Positions 28,456-40,413 of a DNA stretch of 64,000 bases are shown here, one piece after another. Location: the NCBI RefSeq assembly GCF_963675165.1, contig NC_087379.1, forward strand, positions 62,001 to 126,000. Reading direction: 5' to 3'. The notes under the pieces were generated by a model. The model was not told the DNA's origin, did no database searches, and worked only from the letters and a program-made list of their open reading frames with translations. Position numbers and translations under genes: made by a program. The first letter of the stretch is position 1. Each line of letters begins with the position of its first letter. Origin of the DNA: Halichondria panicea. Lineage: Eukaryota > Porifera > Demospongiae > Suberitida > Halichondriidae.

Positions 28456-30660
28456 CTAGGAAAATATTTGCACTCTATTATTGCCATAATCAGACACATA
28501 CACCACACCACACTGGTCTACTGCTATGCTATAAGGACTGATGAACTGTCCTGGTCCAGATCCCCTTGATCCAAACGACTTGAGAAACACTCCCTCACAC
28601 GTGAACACTGAGACACAATCGTTCCCATACTCCCCCACATACACCAGATCATCACTGTCTACACAGATGCTGACAGGACCGCTAAGTTCTCCATTTCCAC
28701 TGCCTCTCATCACAAACTGCCTCAGATAGCCACCATCGGGTGTGAAGACTTGCACTCGATAATTACCAGCATCAACCACATACACACAACCACTACGATC
28801 GGATGCAACGTCATAGGGAGAGTCAAACTGTCCATTACCACTGCCTTTACTGCCGAACTTGCTGGAGAATGTGAGGTCAGAGTTGAATATGTGAACACAG
28901 TAAGCACCAAAATCAACCACATACACCTTCCCATTGACACTGTTGACACAAACACCAATCGGATTGTTAAACTGTCCAGGACCATCGCCATGACTACCAA
29001 CTGCTGCTATCAGGTCTCCTCCACGTGAGAACTTCAACAGTCGATGATTACCAGCGTCCACCACCAGAATATTGTCATCACCGTCCACTGCCACACCACG
29101 AGGATACTCCATCTCCCCAACAGCTGTGCCTCGAGTGTCTAATGTTCGCAGCTTGTCTCCTGTGGGGCTAAATATCGAGACAATACCAGCATCGTGTTCA
29201 GCCACAATTATCTCCCCAGCTTGGTTGAGTGCCACTCCATGAGGTCTCTTGAGATCATTGATAGTCTTGATAACAGTTCCTAGTTTATCGATCGGAGTCT
29301 TGACTGCCACAGGGAATGGACTTCCTGCCACCTCCTCTCCACCCACTCTCACGATCAGCTCGCTGGCCCCGCCCACTGTCGGCTGGTAGGAGATCTCGTA
29401 CTTTCCCTTCCCTCGTTCCTTCACAACACATTTTGTGGCTTTGTCAGTTCTTTTCGAGATAAGTTTGGCTTCTGGTGGGGCTGAATTTTTGGGGGAGAGA
29501 AATCGACAATATGCAGTTACTTTTTGATCAGCGATTGCTTTTTGAGGAATATTAACACAACACAAGGCACCGAATTTCTTGCACTCTTTGACTAGCTGAG
29601 CAGAAGGCACAAAACAGGTGTTGGTTGTCTCACGAGGCTCTAGGGTGTTGGGGTCAAAGGTGTCCACCAGCTCTCTCACTTGCTTCACCACACCTTGCTT
29701 CATCTTGAGCACGTCTCCTGGAGACCCGGTACGAATGCTCTCCCTCACGAAATGCAGGCAGCTGCTACGTTGGGTTTGGAGGATCTCCACCTCCTCTCGC
29801 TGAGCAGAGAGGCTCTTGAGCTGTTGTTGGGTGTGGCCTTCCAACTCCGCCATAAGCTCCCCCTCACGAGCATCAAGAGCTCGACGAATCTCATTAAATT
29901 TCGAGTGGATATTGGTCGCAATTTTTCCTCCGTGTTCAATAATTTCGGCATGTCGTCCATCCAGATTGACGAGAGCTGTGTCAGTGGCCTCTAGCTGTTT
30001 CTCAACGGGTCCCAGGGAGTCCAGGATCTCTTTCTTGTGGCTCTCAAAGGTGTCGGCAATCACACAGTACTTGTGGTCTTTGTGTATATGAACAAGGCAA
30101 TCTCGGCAAATCAACTCCCCACAAGGTTCGCAATAAAGTTTCATTTTCTCGTCGTGTTTGGGGCAGCGAGGGGACGTCTTCTTTGGGGAGACCAAGCGAA
30201 TCAAATCTCCCTCCACTTTTTCGAGAGTAACGACTTCGTGACCTTCGAACTCCTCGTATTCTTTGTGTATGGTCGTACACATATCGCAGATGAACTTGGT
30301 GCATTGTCGGCAAAAGCTGGTGGCTTTACGAGTCGTTTTGGAGCATTTTTCACAGGCCAATTTCTGAGGCTCTTTAATCTTCTCGAGTGTTTCCTGGATG
30401 TCAAAGAGATGGTGTACATTGAAGGCAGCCTGGAGGCCACTCACACCAGTGGGGGGTAGGGGGGTGGGCCGGCGACACTTGGGGCATTCCAGCTGGCCTT
30501 GTCGATTGTGGGTAACTATATCCTCGAGACAATGTTGACAGTAGACGTGGAAACAGGAGAGCAGTCGAGGGTTGGTGTAGGGCTCCAGACAGACTAGGCA
30601 TGACAGCTGGTCCTCCACTTTGGAGAGAGCTTCTTGAGCAGCACTCGGCCTCTCAGCCAT
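28456..30660 (-). CDS. TRIM-NHL E3 ubiquitin ligase, copy C (734 aa)
   Basis: ATG at 30660. The open frame continues 20 codons upstream, but that region contains the conserved 5' UTR acceptor CCCCCCTCAG and is taken as intronic. RING, two B-boxes, coiled coil, filamin domain and six NHL blades are all present. The N-terminal half resembles copy A (CDMCTTIHKEYEEFEGHEVV, EIRRALDARE). The filamin domain and last blades resemble copy B (ADQKVTAYCRFLSPKNSAPP, MRGSGNGELSGPVSICVDSD). This copy is therefore a mosaic. Unique blade residues include RPHGV, EYPRGV, DAGNHRLL, DFGAYCVH, DAGNYRVQ and SDYGNNR. No lesions are seen. Confidence 0.92.
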   Translation of the reverse strand: MAERPSAAQEALSKVEDQLSCLVCLEPYTNPRLLSCFHVYCQHCLEDIVTHNRQGQLECPKCRRPTPLPPTGVSGLQAAFNVHHLFDIQETLEKIKEPQKLACEKCSKTTRKATSFCRQCTKFICDMCTTIHKEYEEFEGHEVVTLEKVEGDLIRLVSPKKTSPRCPKHDEKMKLYCEPCGELICRDCLVHIHKDHKYCVIADTFESHKKEILDSLGPVEKQLEATDTALVNLDGRHAEIIEHGGKIATNIHSKFNEIRRALDAREGELMAELEGHTQQQLKSLSAQREEVEILQTQRSSCLHFVRESIRTGSPGDVLKMKQGVVKQVRELVDTFDPNTLEPRETTNTCFVPSAQLVKECKKFGALCCVNIPQKAIADQKVTAYCRFLSPKNSAPPEAKLISKRTDKATKCVVKERGKGKYEISYQPTVGGASELIVRVGGEEVAGSPFPVAVKTPIDKLGTVIKTINDLKRPHGVALNQAGEIIVAEHDAGIVSIFSPTGDKLRTLDTRGTAVGEMEYPRGVAVDGDDNILVVDAGNHRLLKFSRGGDLIAAVGSHGDGPGQFNNPIGVCVNSVNGKVYVVDFGAYCVHIFNSDLTFSSKFGSKGSGNGQFDSPYDVASDRSGCVYVVDAGNYRVQVFTPDGGYLRQFVMRGSGNGELSGPVSICVDSDDLVYVGEYGNDCVSVFTCEGVFLKSFGSRGSGPGQFISPYSIAVDQCGVVYVSDYGNNRVQIFS

Positions 30661-31020
30661 TGACACAAAACTGAGGGGGGAGAGAAAAGGATAACAACAG
30701 GCTAAAAAGGGGCGTGTCAAGCTTTATAATAATAATAGCAAAGAATTCGCAACGAAAACTACAAACAAATGTATCAGAACATGTACAATAATTATACTCA
30801 CCTTTAGAAAAGTGTTTAGTAGTAGAAAGAAAAGCTCAAAGCTTGGCAAAAGCAGCTATAGACTCACAGCTCTCACAGTGACAGGTCAGGTGATGTATGC
30901 ACAACAATATTCATAGGATCAAAGTATTGATTATGGTTAGACCATAATGGTACACACATACTTGTGGCTATATTGCCTAGCAACATTCTACACCCACTCT
31001 ATTGCTAGCCCTCTGACCAG
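30661..31020 (-). promoter_or_regulatory. 5' UTR intron and upstream region of TRIM-NHL copy C
   Basis: UTR exon donor CTAAAG/GTGAG at about 30803 and acceptor near 30673. Sequence conserved with copies A and B. Confidence 0.5.
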
Positions 31021-32590
<1,570 letters not shown>

Positions 32591-32697
32591 CTCATGTGCT
32601 TTGAACTTGTAGAGGACAAAATCTCTCTTGACCTGACACCACCAGTAGCAGGTAGAAGGTAGGCAGCAATCACTGCATCATCCTCCAGAGCTGTCAA
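32591..32697 (-). other. Unidentified open 107-nt exon, second copy
   Basis: Same as 23770-23876 with minor substitutions (SSKHM for SSQHV) and the same splice sites. Both copies are open. Confidence 0.4.
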
Positions 32698-32849
32698 CTG
32701 GAGTGGGTGTGTGCAATATAAAGCCAATGTTAGAATTTTAGGCCTAAATCTTCGGCATTTAATTACACTAACTATTCAGGACACAGATCACAGTCACAGC
32801 TTGCACCAGTATCCCCCCTCCCCTACACACACACAGTAGGTACACTGAC

Positions 32850-33011
32850 CAAGAGAAGCAACCTTGAGGGGAGCTCAGAGTGAAGTTGACCTTGACTCCA
32901 GTGCTGGAGGGAACATAGGGAAGTAAACCACCGGTACCTTCAGCTTCCCCAGAGAGCTGGCTTTATGAAGGGAGCAGACAAGTGTGAGGCTGCTATCGAG
33001 GCTGCCTTCAT
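32850..33011 (-). pseudogene. NUP210: NUP210 exon 1, frameshifted, end of unit 3
   Basis: Begins MKAASIAAS. A deletion in the signal peptide shifts the frame, while LVCSLHKASSLGKLKVPVV is readable in the other frame. No exon 2 follows. Confidence 0.7.
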
Positions 33012-33298
33012 CTTGATATCCAGTATATGCAGTAGGTAGGTAGTTTAGCTTTAGTAGCGCTATAGCCCACATGGCTTTCTGACCTCTGACCCCATGCAAC
33101 ACCCCCTCATCTTGAGCAGCCCCTCCCCACTTTGTTTGCAGAGAACACTAAAAAAATTGTCGTACTTATAAAATAGACAAAAAAACAGTCATGCATGCCC
33201 AATGCTATGGCCAAAATAATAATCACAAAGTACAAAATAGTGATGAACATGGGGTAGTCGAAAACTATTTCACACGTACAGAAATGACACTAAATGTC

Positions 33299-35283
33299 CT
33301 AAGGCTCAGAGTTCAATTGTTTGATGTGGTGTAGCACAGTGTCCATGGAGGGTCTGTCCTGAGGGGAGTGAGAGACACAGGAGGTGATGAGTGGGTGAAG
33401 CTCCCACCATACACCTTCCATACTCGATAACAGACGATAAAACAGTTCAGATTTCGGAAATGTTCAAGTCACCACTTCACAAGCAAGCACTCCAAAACTG
33501 TACACATCGATCTTTGTCGTCTGTTGTGGTGGTGGTTGACGTGATGAAGGTGGTTGGGGATAGGCCTCAGGGGCAGTGTACAGGATAGCACCTTCTCCAG
33601 GAGTAGTGGCATCTCGAGCTAGGTTGGCTGATCCAAAGTCTGAGAGTTTGGCAAGCCATTTGTTGTTGGGTAGAGAGAGAAGGAGGACATTAGCAGAGCT
33701 CACATCTCTGTGGATGATGGGTTCCCTCTGTCGGTGGAGATAAACCAGAGCTGAGGAGATGTCTCCAAAGATCCTTCGCTTGTTGGGACCAACACGATTG
33801 TCTTGGTATGCAGAACGTAGAGGGGTATCCAGGAGCTCTGTGACAATCATGGGACCTGTTTGCTCGTTGAGGACGGCAGCAACAAAGAGGACAAGGTTGG
33901 GGTGGCGGATCTGAGCCATGGTGCGAATCTCACGACGAATTCGATCCACCGTGGTCTGTCGTAAGATTTCAGGATACACTCGTTTGACGGCCACCGTTGT
34001 TCCTCTAAAGGTTCCCTTGGCAACGTAGCCCCAGGCCCCTCGGCCAAGAATCTCATCCTCTCTAATAGACACCTCCTCTGGAGACACCTGCCAGAACTCC
34101 ACCTCCTGAGGGTGGCTGCTACGATTGGTGGCTGAGAGAGAGGCCACTCTTCGTTGGAGGACGTCCACTTGTCCTCTGAGGGTCCCTACCAGCTGTTGGT
34201 TCTCTGTGTCAGATCTCTGTCGCTGGTTGTTGCAATGTGTCAACAGGTCATTGGAAAGTGTTAGTTGTTGCTGTAATCGAGTGATTTCTTTGTTTTGTTC
34301 TGCCACCAACAGTTGAACATCTGAACGTGATTGTGTGGCCTGTTCATTAGAGCTTGTTAGCTGAACCTGACTGTGTCCCAAAAGTGGCCCGATTGAGACT
34401 GTTTTAGTGACATCATCGTGTGAGTTGGTTGGTTCAAAGATCTCTAGCATTGTATCTGGCTGTCTCGTTACTTTAGTTACCATAACTAGTCCCATCTCTC
34501 TCAGCCTCCTCTCTGAGTCAGGGTTGTACCTGCATGGACACTGTGGGGGGGTGAACACATGTGACTACACATACACTGTACTAGTAATAGCTTACCAGTG
34601 CAAATCTCTGCCTTGACTTGTTTACATCGTCCCCACACGTCCACGACCCCCCACATAGGTGTGTCCAGGGGGTAGTCCTTCACACGTACAGACCCTCTCC
34701 ACACATCATTCACAAACCAGTGGACCTCCTTCTCAAGCGTCAGTAACATTCCTAAGGAATCACCCTCTCCCAAATCTTCTCCCGTGTTAAAACCCAGTCT
34801 ACAGAGTTTCTTGTCCTTGTAATAAAGATTTTGAGTACTGATGAACGCATACAGTAAATGCTTGTGCTTCTTTTGCCATTTCAAATATCCTAACTGTGTC
34901 AGTGTCGAGTCCTCCGGGTTCTCTCCAGTGAAACCAATTTGCTGTTAGAGAGAATAGAGTATCTATATATGCATGAATATAATTAATCTAGATGATAATT
35001 ATGGTATGTGCATGCATAAAATAATATAGACTGCCAAGCAGCTAGTGTACATACCAAATGAGCTCTCCCTATTCCACCATACCAGGGGCCCCTCCTCTCT
35101 GTCATGGTGACTTTGAACATCTGTCCACACTACACCATAGCCGGAGCTCTCAGTCCTAGTGGCTACTGTGTTGCTCTTTGTTAGCTCAACATTCTCTCCC
35201 TTGTTCCTATGGAAGGTAACGAGAGAGCTGCTCCATTCTACTCCACCAAACAAGACACATTCATCGCAATCGCTAGTAGCCAT
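33299..35283 (-). pseudogene. NHR-coiled-coil-kinase, copy 1 (pseudogene)
   Basis: Three exons parallel to the intact copy at 41974-43986. Lesions seen: (1) exon 1 (from ATG 35283, MATSDCDECVLFGGVEW) has a deletion before GQMFKVTMTE that shifts the frame; (2) its donor changed from GGAATG/GTGAGA to GGAATAGGGAGA; (3) the exon-3 start has extra bases (TGCAGGTACAACC) breaking phase; (4) CGA to TGA at 33462-33464 truncates the kinase C-lobe after FGVLACEVVT. The catalytic core is still readable: GRGAWGYV, VAVKR, HRDVSSANVLL, SDFGSANL, APEA. Substitutions are spread through the coiled coil, so this copy is older than copies 2 and 3. Confidence 0.85.
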
Positions 35284-36337
35284 CTTTCAACTACTGCATT
35301 GCATGTTGTCATACACACAACGCCCCCACATTGCATTCAGTTACAATTTAAAACGAAAAACAATACACAACACTAACATACAACTGACAGAGTATCAATC
35401 ACAAACGTCATCATTTATCGGACACTGATATCCTACAGCAAATACAGACACCATTTAAGGACACCACTTTATTAGCCTATCTATTCTATAAATATTGTAG
35501 CTATATTATATTATACAAAAGAATTGTCTGTCTTAAATGCAGTGCTATAATATTCTCACCAGAGGACTCTTGCAAAAATGCAAACTGCATGAGGACTGTA
35601 ATAGTAGCAGAACTCTATAGAGCTAGCTACTGACCAACTCAAACTCTTATCGGCACTAACACCAAAAAGTCTCTCGGGCCATACTTTGAAGATTGATACA
35701 ATGAGAACACACAGACAACACACACTCATACAATGTCACCCTCCATGTTAACAAACTCCATACCATGTTGAAATTGATCTCACATCATGCACCCAATGCA
35801 CAAAGTACACACACAAGAATAACACTTACCAATTCTATTTCTCAATGGGAGGGCTCCAGTTTTTTGAATGCAAATAAGCACACCTATAATTATATCTACA
35901 TAATTATAGGCGTGCAGCTTGATTATTTATTAATAGCCTAGAAAGATGGGGATGGGGACCTGCGGGGCTTCAGCCCCTGGAGCCCCCCTTCCTACGCCAC
36001 TGTATATTTGTAAATGTATACGTGTCAGTTACAAGCCACTAAACAGTAAAAAATGATACCCAGATATGGCAATCCATGAGCCTAAAATTTGCTGCAAAGA
36101 AAGAGACGGAACTAAATTGTTATGTCGCAGGTTCATGCAGACATTTGAGTTTAGTGAAATTGTATTCAACAACTGATAAAATGCACAAGAACAAAGGTAT
36201 AAGTATGTACAAGACAAAAGGCAGTGGAGCAGAGGCTCCCATATACACAAAGAGCCGCCTGGAGCGGGCCCCTATAGCTAGGCACAAAAGGAACAAATTA
36301 GAACAACTATACAGAAAGAACCTACTAACAATAGGAT
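35284..36337. other. Spacer with TRIM-flank remnants
   Basis: No gene. 35705-35805 repeats the TRIM upstream flank (AATGTCACCCTCCATGTTAA). 35950-36003 is a GC-rich remnant ending CTACGCCACTGTAT, resembling an end of the 12684 MITE family. 36005-36100 repeats the 13180 spacer. Confidence 0.5.
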
Positions 36338-36650
36338 TATGCTCACCTTTTATAGTAGAAAGAAAAGCAAACCTTGGCAAAAGCAGCTATAGACACTCAC
36401 AGCTATCTCTCACAGTGACAGGTCAGGTGATGCATGCACAACAGCGATATGATTATGGTTAGGTTAGGTTGAGGTATTGATTACGGTTAGTTATACCTTG
36501 ACGTGAGATACTTGTAGCTATATTGCCTAGCAACATTCTACACCCACTCTATTGCTAGCCCTCCGACCAGTTGCCTGAGATACAGACAATACACACTCAT
36601 ACAATGTCACCCTCCATGTTAACAACACTCCATACGTAATACCATAGATA
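36338..36650 (-). promoter_or_regulatory. Orphan TRIM-NHL 5' UTR exon/upstream region
   Basis: AAAAGGTGAGC (donor) and GCAAAAGCAGCTATAGAC..CACAGTGACAGGTCAGGTGATG match the TRIM 5' regions at 9570-9660, 22080-22170 and 30800-30890. No TRIM coding exon follows on the gene strand: a decapitated promoter remnant in unit 4. Confidence 0.6.
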
Positions 36651-37601
36651 GTAGAGGAAGGGGATTGGAAACACAGGCAATTAGCACTATTTCACACACA
36701 CCGTCCTTGCTACAACCTCAATTATAGCCGCGACCATGGATACAGCTTGTGCTAAGCTTGTAATAAACTTTTTGTGCACTAATAATATAATGGCAGTTTA
36801 TACTAAACTAAAAGCTTAAGCAAGCTTATGATCATGCATAGACAACAATGAACAATCCATAAAAGGTATAAGCATGGTCTAAACATAATTATACATGAAT
36901 TATCAATGTTCTTCCAGTGATTTCTCAGTCCAAGTTCTTGCCACACGTACACATCGACACTGCGGTGACAAAATCAGAGCATGAATAGTGATTTTAAAAA
37001 TCTAATGGATTGGAAGCAATAATATGGACATTAATCTTTACTATTGCCGAGTCTCTAATATAAACTCAGCTTAGTTATGGAGATGCTACCCCGCAAAGAT
37101 GGCTAGTGGAAATCAACATATCGGCCAATAACTCAAGAAGTATGCTATCCCCACTTCCAATAATAATATAGCTGAAGCAATAAAATACCATCATGTATTA
37201 CTACTGTGATCATTCATTTACAATAGATGCAATTCATAAGTCAGTTCTTACCCCACAAATAAAAAGAAGAAGCTATAAGTGTTGTAAAATCTTCAAATTT
37301 TTTGTGCTACCAAGAGTGAACATGACTTCTAGCTATAGAAATAATGTTTCATTTTTTACCTAGCCATGCCTCAAGACAAATTTTAGGGCTATTCATACAT
37401 TTACTTACCTTGTATCCTCTCATCTGTTTCTTTTCAAAAGCTTCTCTTGACCTCAAAACCAGTAAAATCACACCTCAAGGTGTCTATTGGTTGCAACGCG
37501 CACGGTCCCAGAGGCCTCACGTTGCAAGCATAAGCTCACGTGATCCCGTTTTCCAATCCCCTTCCTCTACTATCTATGGTAATACTGTGGCTAACCAAAT
37601 G
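36651..37601. other. Non-coding stretch unique to unit 4
   Basis: GATAGTAGAGGAAGGGGATTGG at 36648 is mirrored by CCAATCCCCTTCCTCTACTATC at 37553-37574. This gives an inverted repeat of at least 22 bp enclosing about 900 bp, so a non-autonomous transposon or foldback is likely. No ORF supported. Confidence 0.55.
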
Positions 37602-37805
37602 TCAGACTGAGTTGACCACACAAGTCTTCCTGCAGACAGTGCAGTACATCCACTCTTCCTGTACTTGAAACATTTGTCCATGTATATATAATTATAGTGA
37701 TCTAATAATCATTATTACCGTTTGCAGTCCCTTCACTCTTCCGACTATTGTGTCCTTCTCTGACAGCTCAACAATATTCTCCTCCACAACAACATCTCTC
37801 CCAGT
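37602..37805 (-). pseudogene. Small two-exon fragment with a CxxC zinc-ribbon half
   Basis: Exon 37719-37805 (TGRDVVVEENIVELSEKDTI then VGRVKGLQT) joins in phase 0 to 37602-37658 (EEWMYCTVCRKTCVVNSV, then stop). Both have usable GT/AG sites. The single CxxC after an OB-fold-like strand pattern recalls RPA-type zinc ribbons, but only one cysteine pair is present. It could be the tail of a captured gene or of a transposon RPA-like protein. Low certainty. Confidence 0.3.
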
Positions 37806-37879
37806 CTATATAATTATTATTGTTATAAACATTATTATGGATTTGCGCATGCGCACACCACAATGTTGTGCTTGAGCAC

Positions 37880-38530
37880 AGTTGATCCAAAGTCAGATTT
37901 TCAGAAAAATACCTATCTGGGCCCTGATTTGTCATTTTGCGGCCTCGGACCATATCATATCCATGGGCATGGGCTTCATTAAAATAATCCATGGTACAGC
38001 CAAATTGGCAAATATTTTTATCTCTCGAATATGAAGTTTGATGACAACCATCTGAAAGGTATTTTTCTAAGCTTTCAGAAAATGTAAGGTTGGATCCACA
38101 GAATTCAAGTTATGGCAGCTGAAAGAAAGATTGATAATGTGGTGTAGTTGACATTTTTCGTCAACAATTTTAGGATTTTCTGAAAGCTTAGAAAAAGCCT
38201 TTCATATGACGTGTTTCAATCCAAAATTTCGTCTGGGCCCTGATTTGTCATTTTTCTGCCTCAGACCATGGGCTATATATATATAATCCATGGTACGGCC
38301 AAATTGGCAAATATTTTTTATCTCTCGAATATGAAGTTTGATGACACCATTTGAAAGGTCTTCTTCTAAGCTTTCAGAAAATGATAAAATTTTGGACGTT
38401 GGATCCACAGAATTCAAGTTATGGCAGCTAAAAGATATTGATTAACGGAGGGTTGTAGTTAACATTTTTCAACAGCCATAACTTCGATCAGTACAGGTGA
38501 TCTAACGTCAAAAATTTAAAATTTAAAGAT
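37880..38530. repeat. Two tandem copies of the foldback repeat family
   Basis: CCATGGTACGGCCAAATTGGCAAATATTTTT... occurs twice (near 37990 and 38289), each followed by AAGCTTTCAGAAAAT..TTCAAGTTATGGCAGCT. This shows that the family can be tandemly arranged. Confidence 0.55.
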
Positions 38531-38666
38531 TAGAAGCTTTTTATAAAAGCTTTGGCACATCCACCGAAGCATGCATCAGCACCCGCAGTGCTTAAGCTAC
38601 CCCAGTGCATTAAACATGTTTCATTAACACACACACACACAAACACACGATAATTATATTATAATA

Positions 38667-39846
38667 CTACATTTGTTTATCACAAGAGTTAGATAGAGCT
38701 ACAAAGTGCTTGAGTGTTCCGATTCTTTCTCCGGCCAGGTGCAGGGAGTAACCAATCAGAAACAGGGCCATAGCGTACGAGGCCACTAGAAAATAGGTGG
38801 GGGGTAGGGACTGGTTGAGCAATGACTGCAGGGGAGGTAAGAATGTACATGTAAAATAACTGATTTTGAGTACATCAAAAATCGAAATCTAGACATGTAG
38901 AACCCTCGGCCACGCCCCCTAAATAATGGCCGAAAGCTAAGGTGGTCTGGATTGCAGCCACATGTACTTACCATAGGAAGACGACTACTGAACAATGACC
39001 ATCTCGCTAGTCGCTATTCAACATAACGCAAACAGCATTCTGCTCACTTAACCTCTTAACAGACAGCCACATGCTGTATCAGCAGAAAATGATTGATGTA
39101 TGTATTTTGTGCACAAAGTACAAACAATCTAGCTCTAGCTTGCCTCTGCAGTCTTATTAAAGCTTGCAAGACATAATTATAGAGAAGCATTTAGTGAAGT
39201 CCCTAGGTTAGCTAGAAGCAGTAACTTAGCTCATGAGCATACATGACCTCTCAACTATAATTATAGGGATACGTCTCAGTAGCTGCCAAAACCTTGCTAT
39301 ATAGAGGTTCAACTGTAACTATATGCACCATTGAACAGAGATGAGCTCCAAAACCTACAAAATTCTTTTTTTGTTGCTGTGGGGAATTAATCCCACCACC
39401 CATCCACCCACTCACTAATAGGGAGATGCCCATATGAGAGGCTATGACCAGAAGGACGTTGAAGTAGCCGTGCAGTGTGCCCTTAGTGAGGTTGGTGAGT
39501 CCATCGCGATGCAGCATCTCCCAGCCATCAAAGTAGACCACCCCCCAGCACACGTGGAGTATGATCATGATGTTAGCTCCAAATGCTGTGTAGAGGTACA
39601 ATAAATTACATATAGGTCACTAGCTATTGTAAAAATAATTGGTTTGTACATCAACGAAATTGTCGTCTAATATCATGGCTGTAATACTAGTAGCTTGTCA
39701 ACGTCACTGTATAATTAGGTTTTCAAGCACTTATAACAACGTACCTGACGAGAGGACAAAGTACTGTGATCCATGGATCACTTCAAACCCGGGGGTACAA
39801 CTATAATACACTGCACACAACCGACGATGGTTCCATGTTCCCACAT
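38667..39846 (-). pseudogene. Chimeric FARSB-APH1 fragment, open across three exons
   Basis: Exon x (39745-39846) starts as FARSB (NHRRLCAVYYSCTPGFEVIH), then switches inside the exon to SQYFVLSS, which matches APH-1 just before its AF...IILLHVFWG motif. Exon y (39416-39585) gives FGANIMIILHVCWGVVYFDG then a hydrophobic YFNVLLVIASHMGISLL. Exon z (38667-38825) gives PPTYFLVASYAMALFLIGYS and ends LSNSCDKQM-stop. APH-1 is the multi-pass scaffold subunit of gamma-secretase; only its last transmembrane segments are here. Phases join exactly (2, then 0) and splice sites are consensus, giving about 142 open codons. No APH-1 N-terminus or start codon was found, so I call it a fragment, but it could be spliced onto an upstream exon. 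The junction lies in the palindrome GTGATCCATGGATCAC. Confidence 0.7.
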
Positions 39847-40039
39847 CTACAGCATAGGACACACAAATTAGTGAGCTTTGGCACTGCGAGCAATTAGCGG
39901 TTTTAAGACACTTTAATTGTATACAATAGTGCTTTCTCAGAGCTACAGAATGCGTCTTTGAGTTTGTTAAATAGGACGTTCCTAACACAAGTTATGGCCT
40001 CTAAAAGATAGCTCTAAAAACAAACCTGATTTTTCAACA

Positions 40040-40310
40040 CGTATTAACTTTAATACCGTTGATCCAATGTCAAAAAATGTTTATGATTTTCTGAAAGTGA
40101 CCTTTCAAATGATGTGTTTCGTTCGTTGGGGCCATAATTTGTCATTTTTCGGCCTTGGACCATGGGCTATTATTCATGGTATGGCCAAATTGGCAAATAC
40201 TGTTATCTCTCAAATATAAACTTTGATGACAAGTCTCTTTCTAAGCTTTCAGAAAATCAGAAAATCATTGAAATTGTATCCACGGAATTCAAGTTATGGC
40301 AGCTAAAAGA
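40040..40310. repeat. Foldback-family repeat, unit 4
   Basis: Homologous to 14480-14800 and 51930-52240, with a shortened left arm (GAAAGTGACCTTTC). Confidence 0.55.
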
Positions 40311-40413
40311 TAGCTCTGAAAACAGGCCTGATTCTGAAAAAACACCCACACCTTCCCCTAGAAAACAGAAGATTAATTAATGTAAGCACTTCCGTCTCTC
40401 AAAAACTGCTTAC

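Noticed and set aside
28661-30720. Extension of TRIM copy C to 30720 (20 extra N-terminal residues)
   Set aside because: The extension lies in the conserved 5' UTR intron and includes its acceptor; copies A and B have no equivalent frame.
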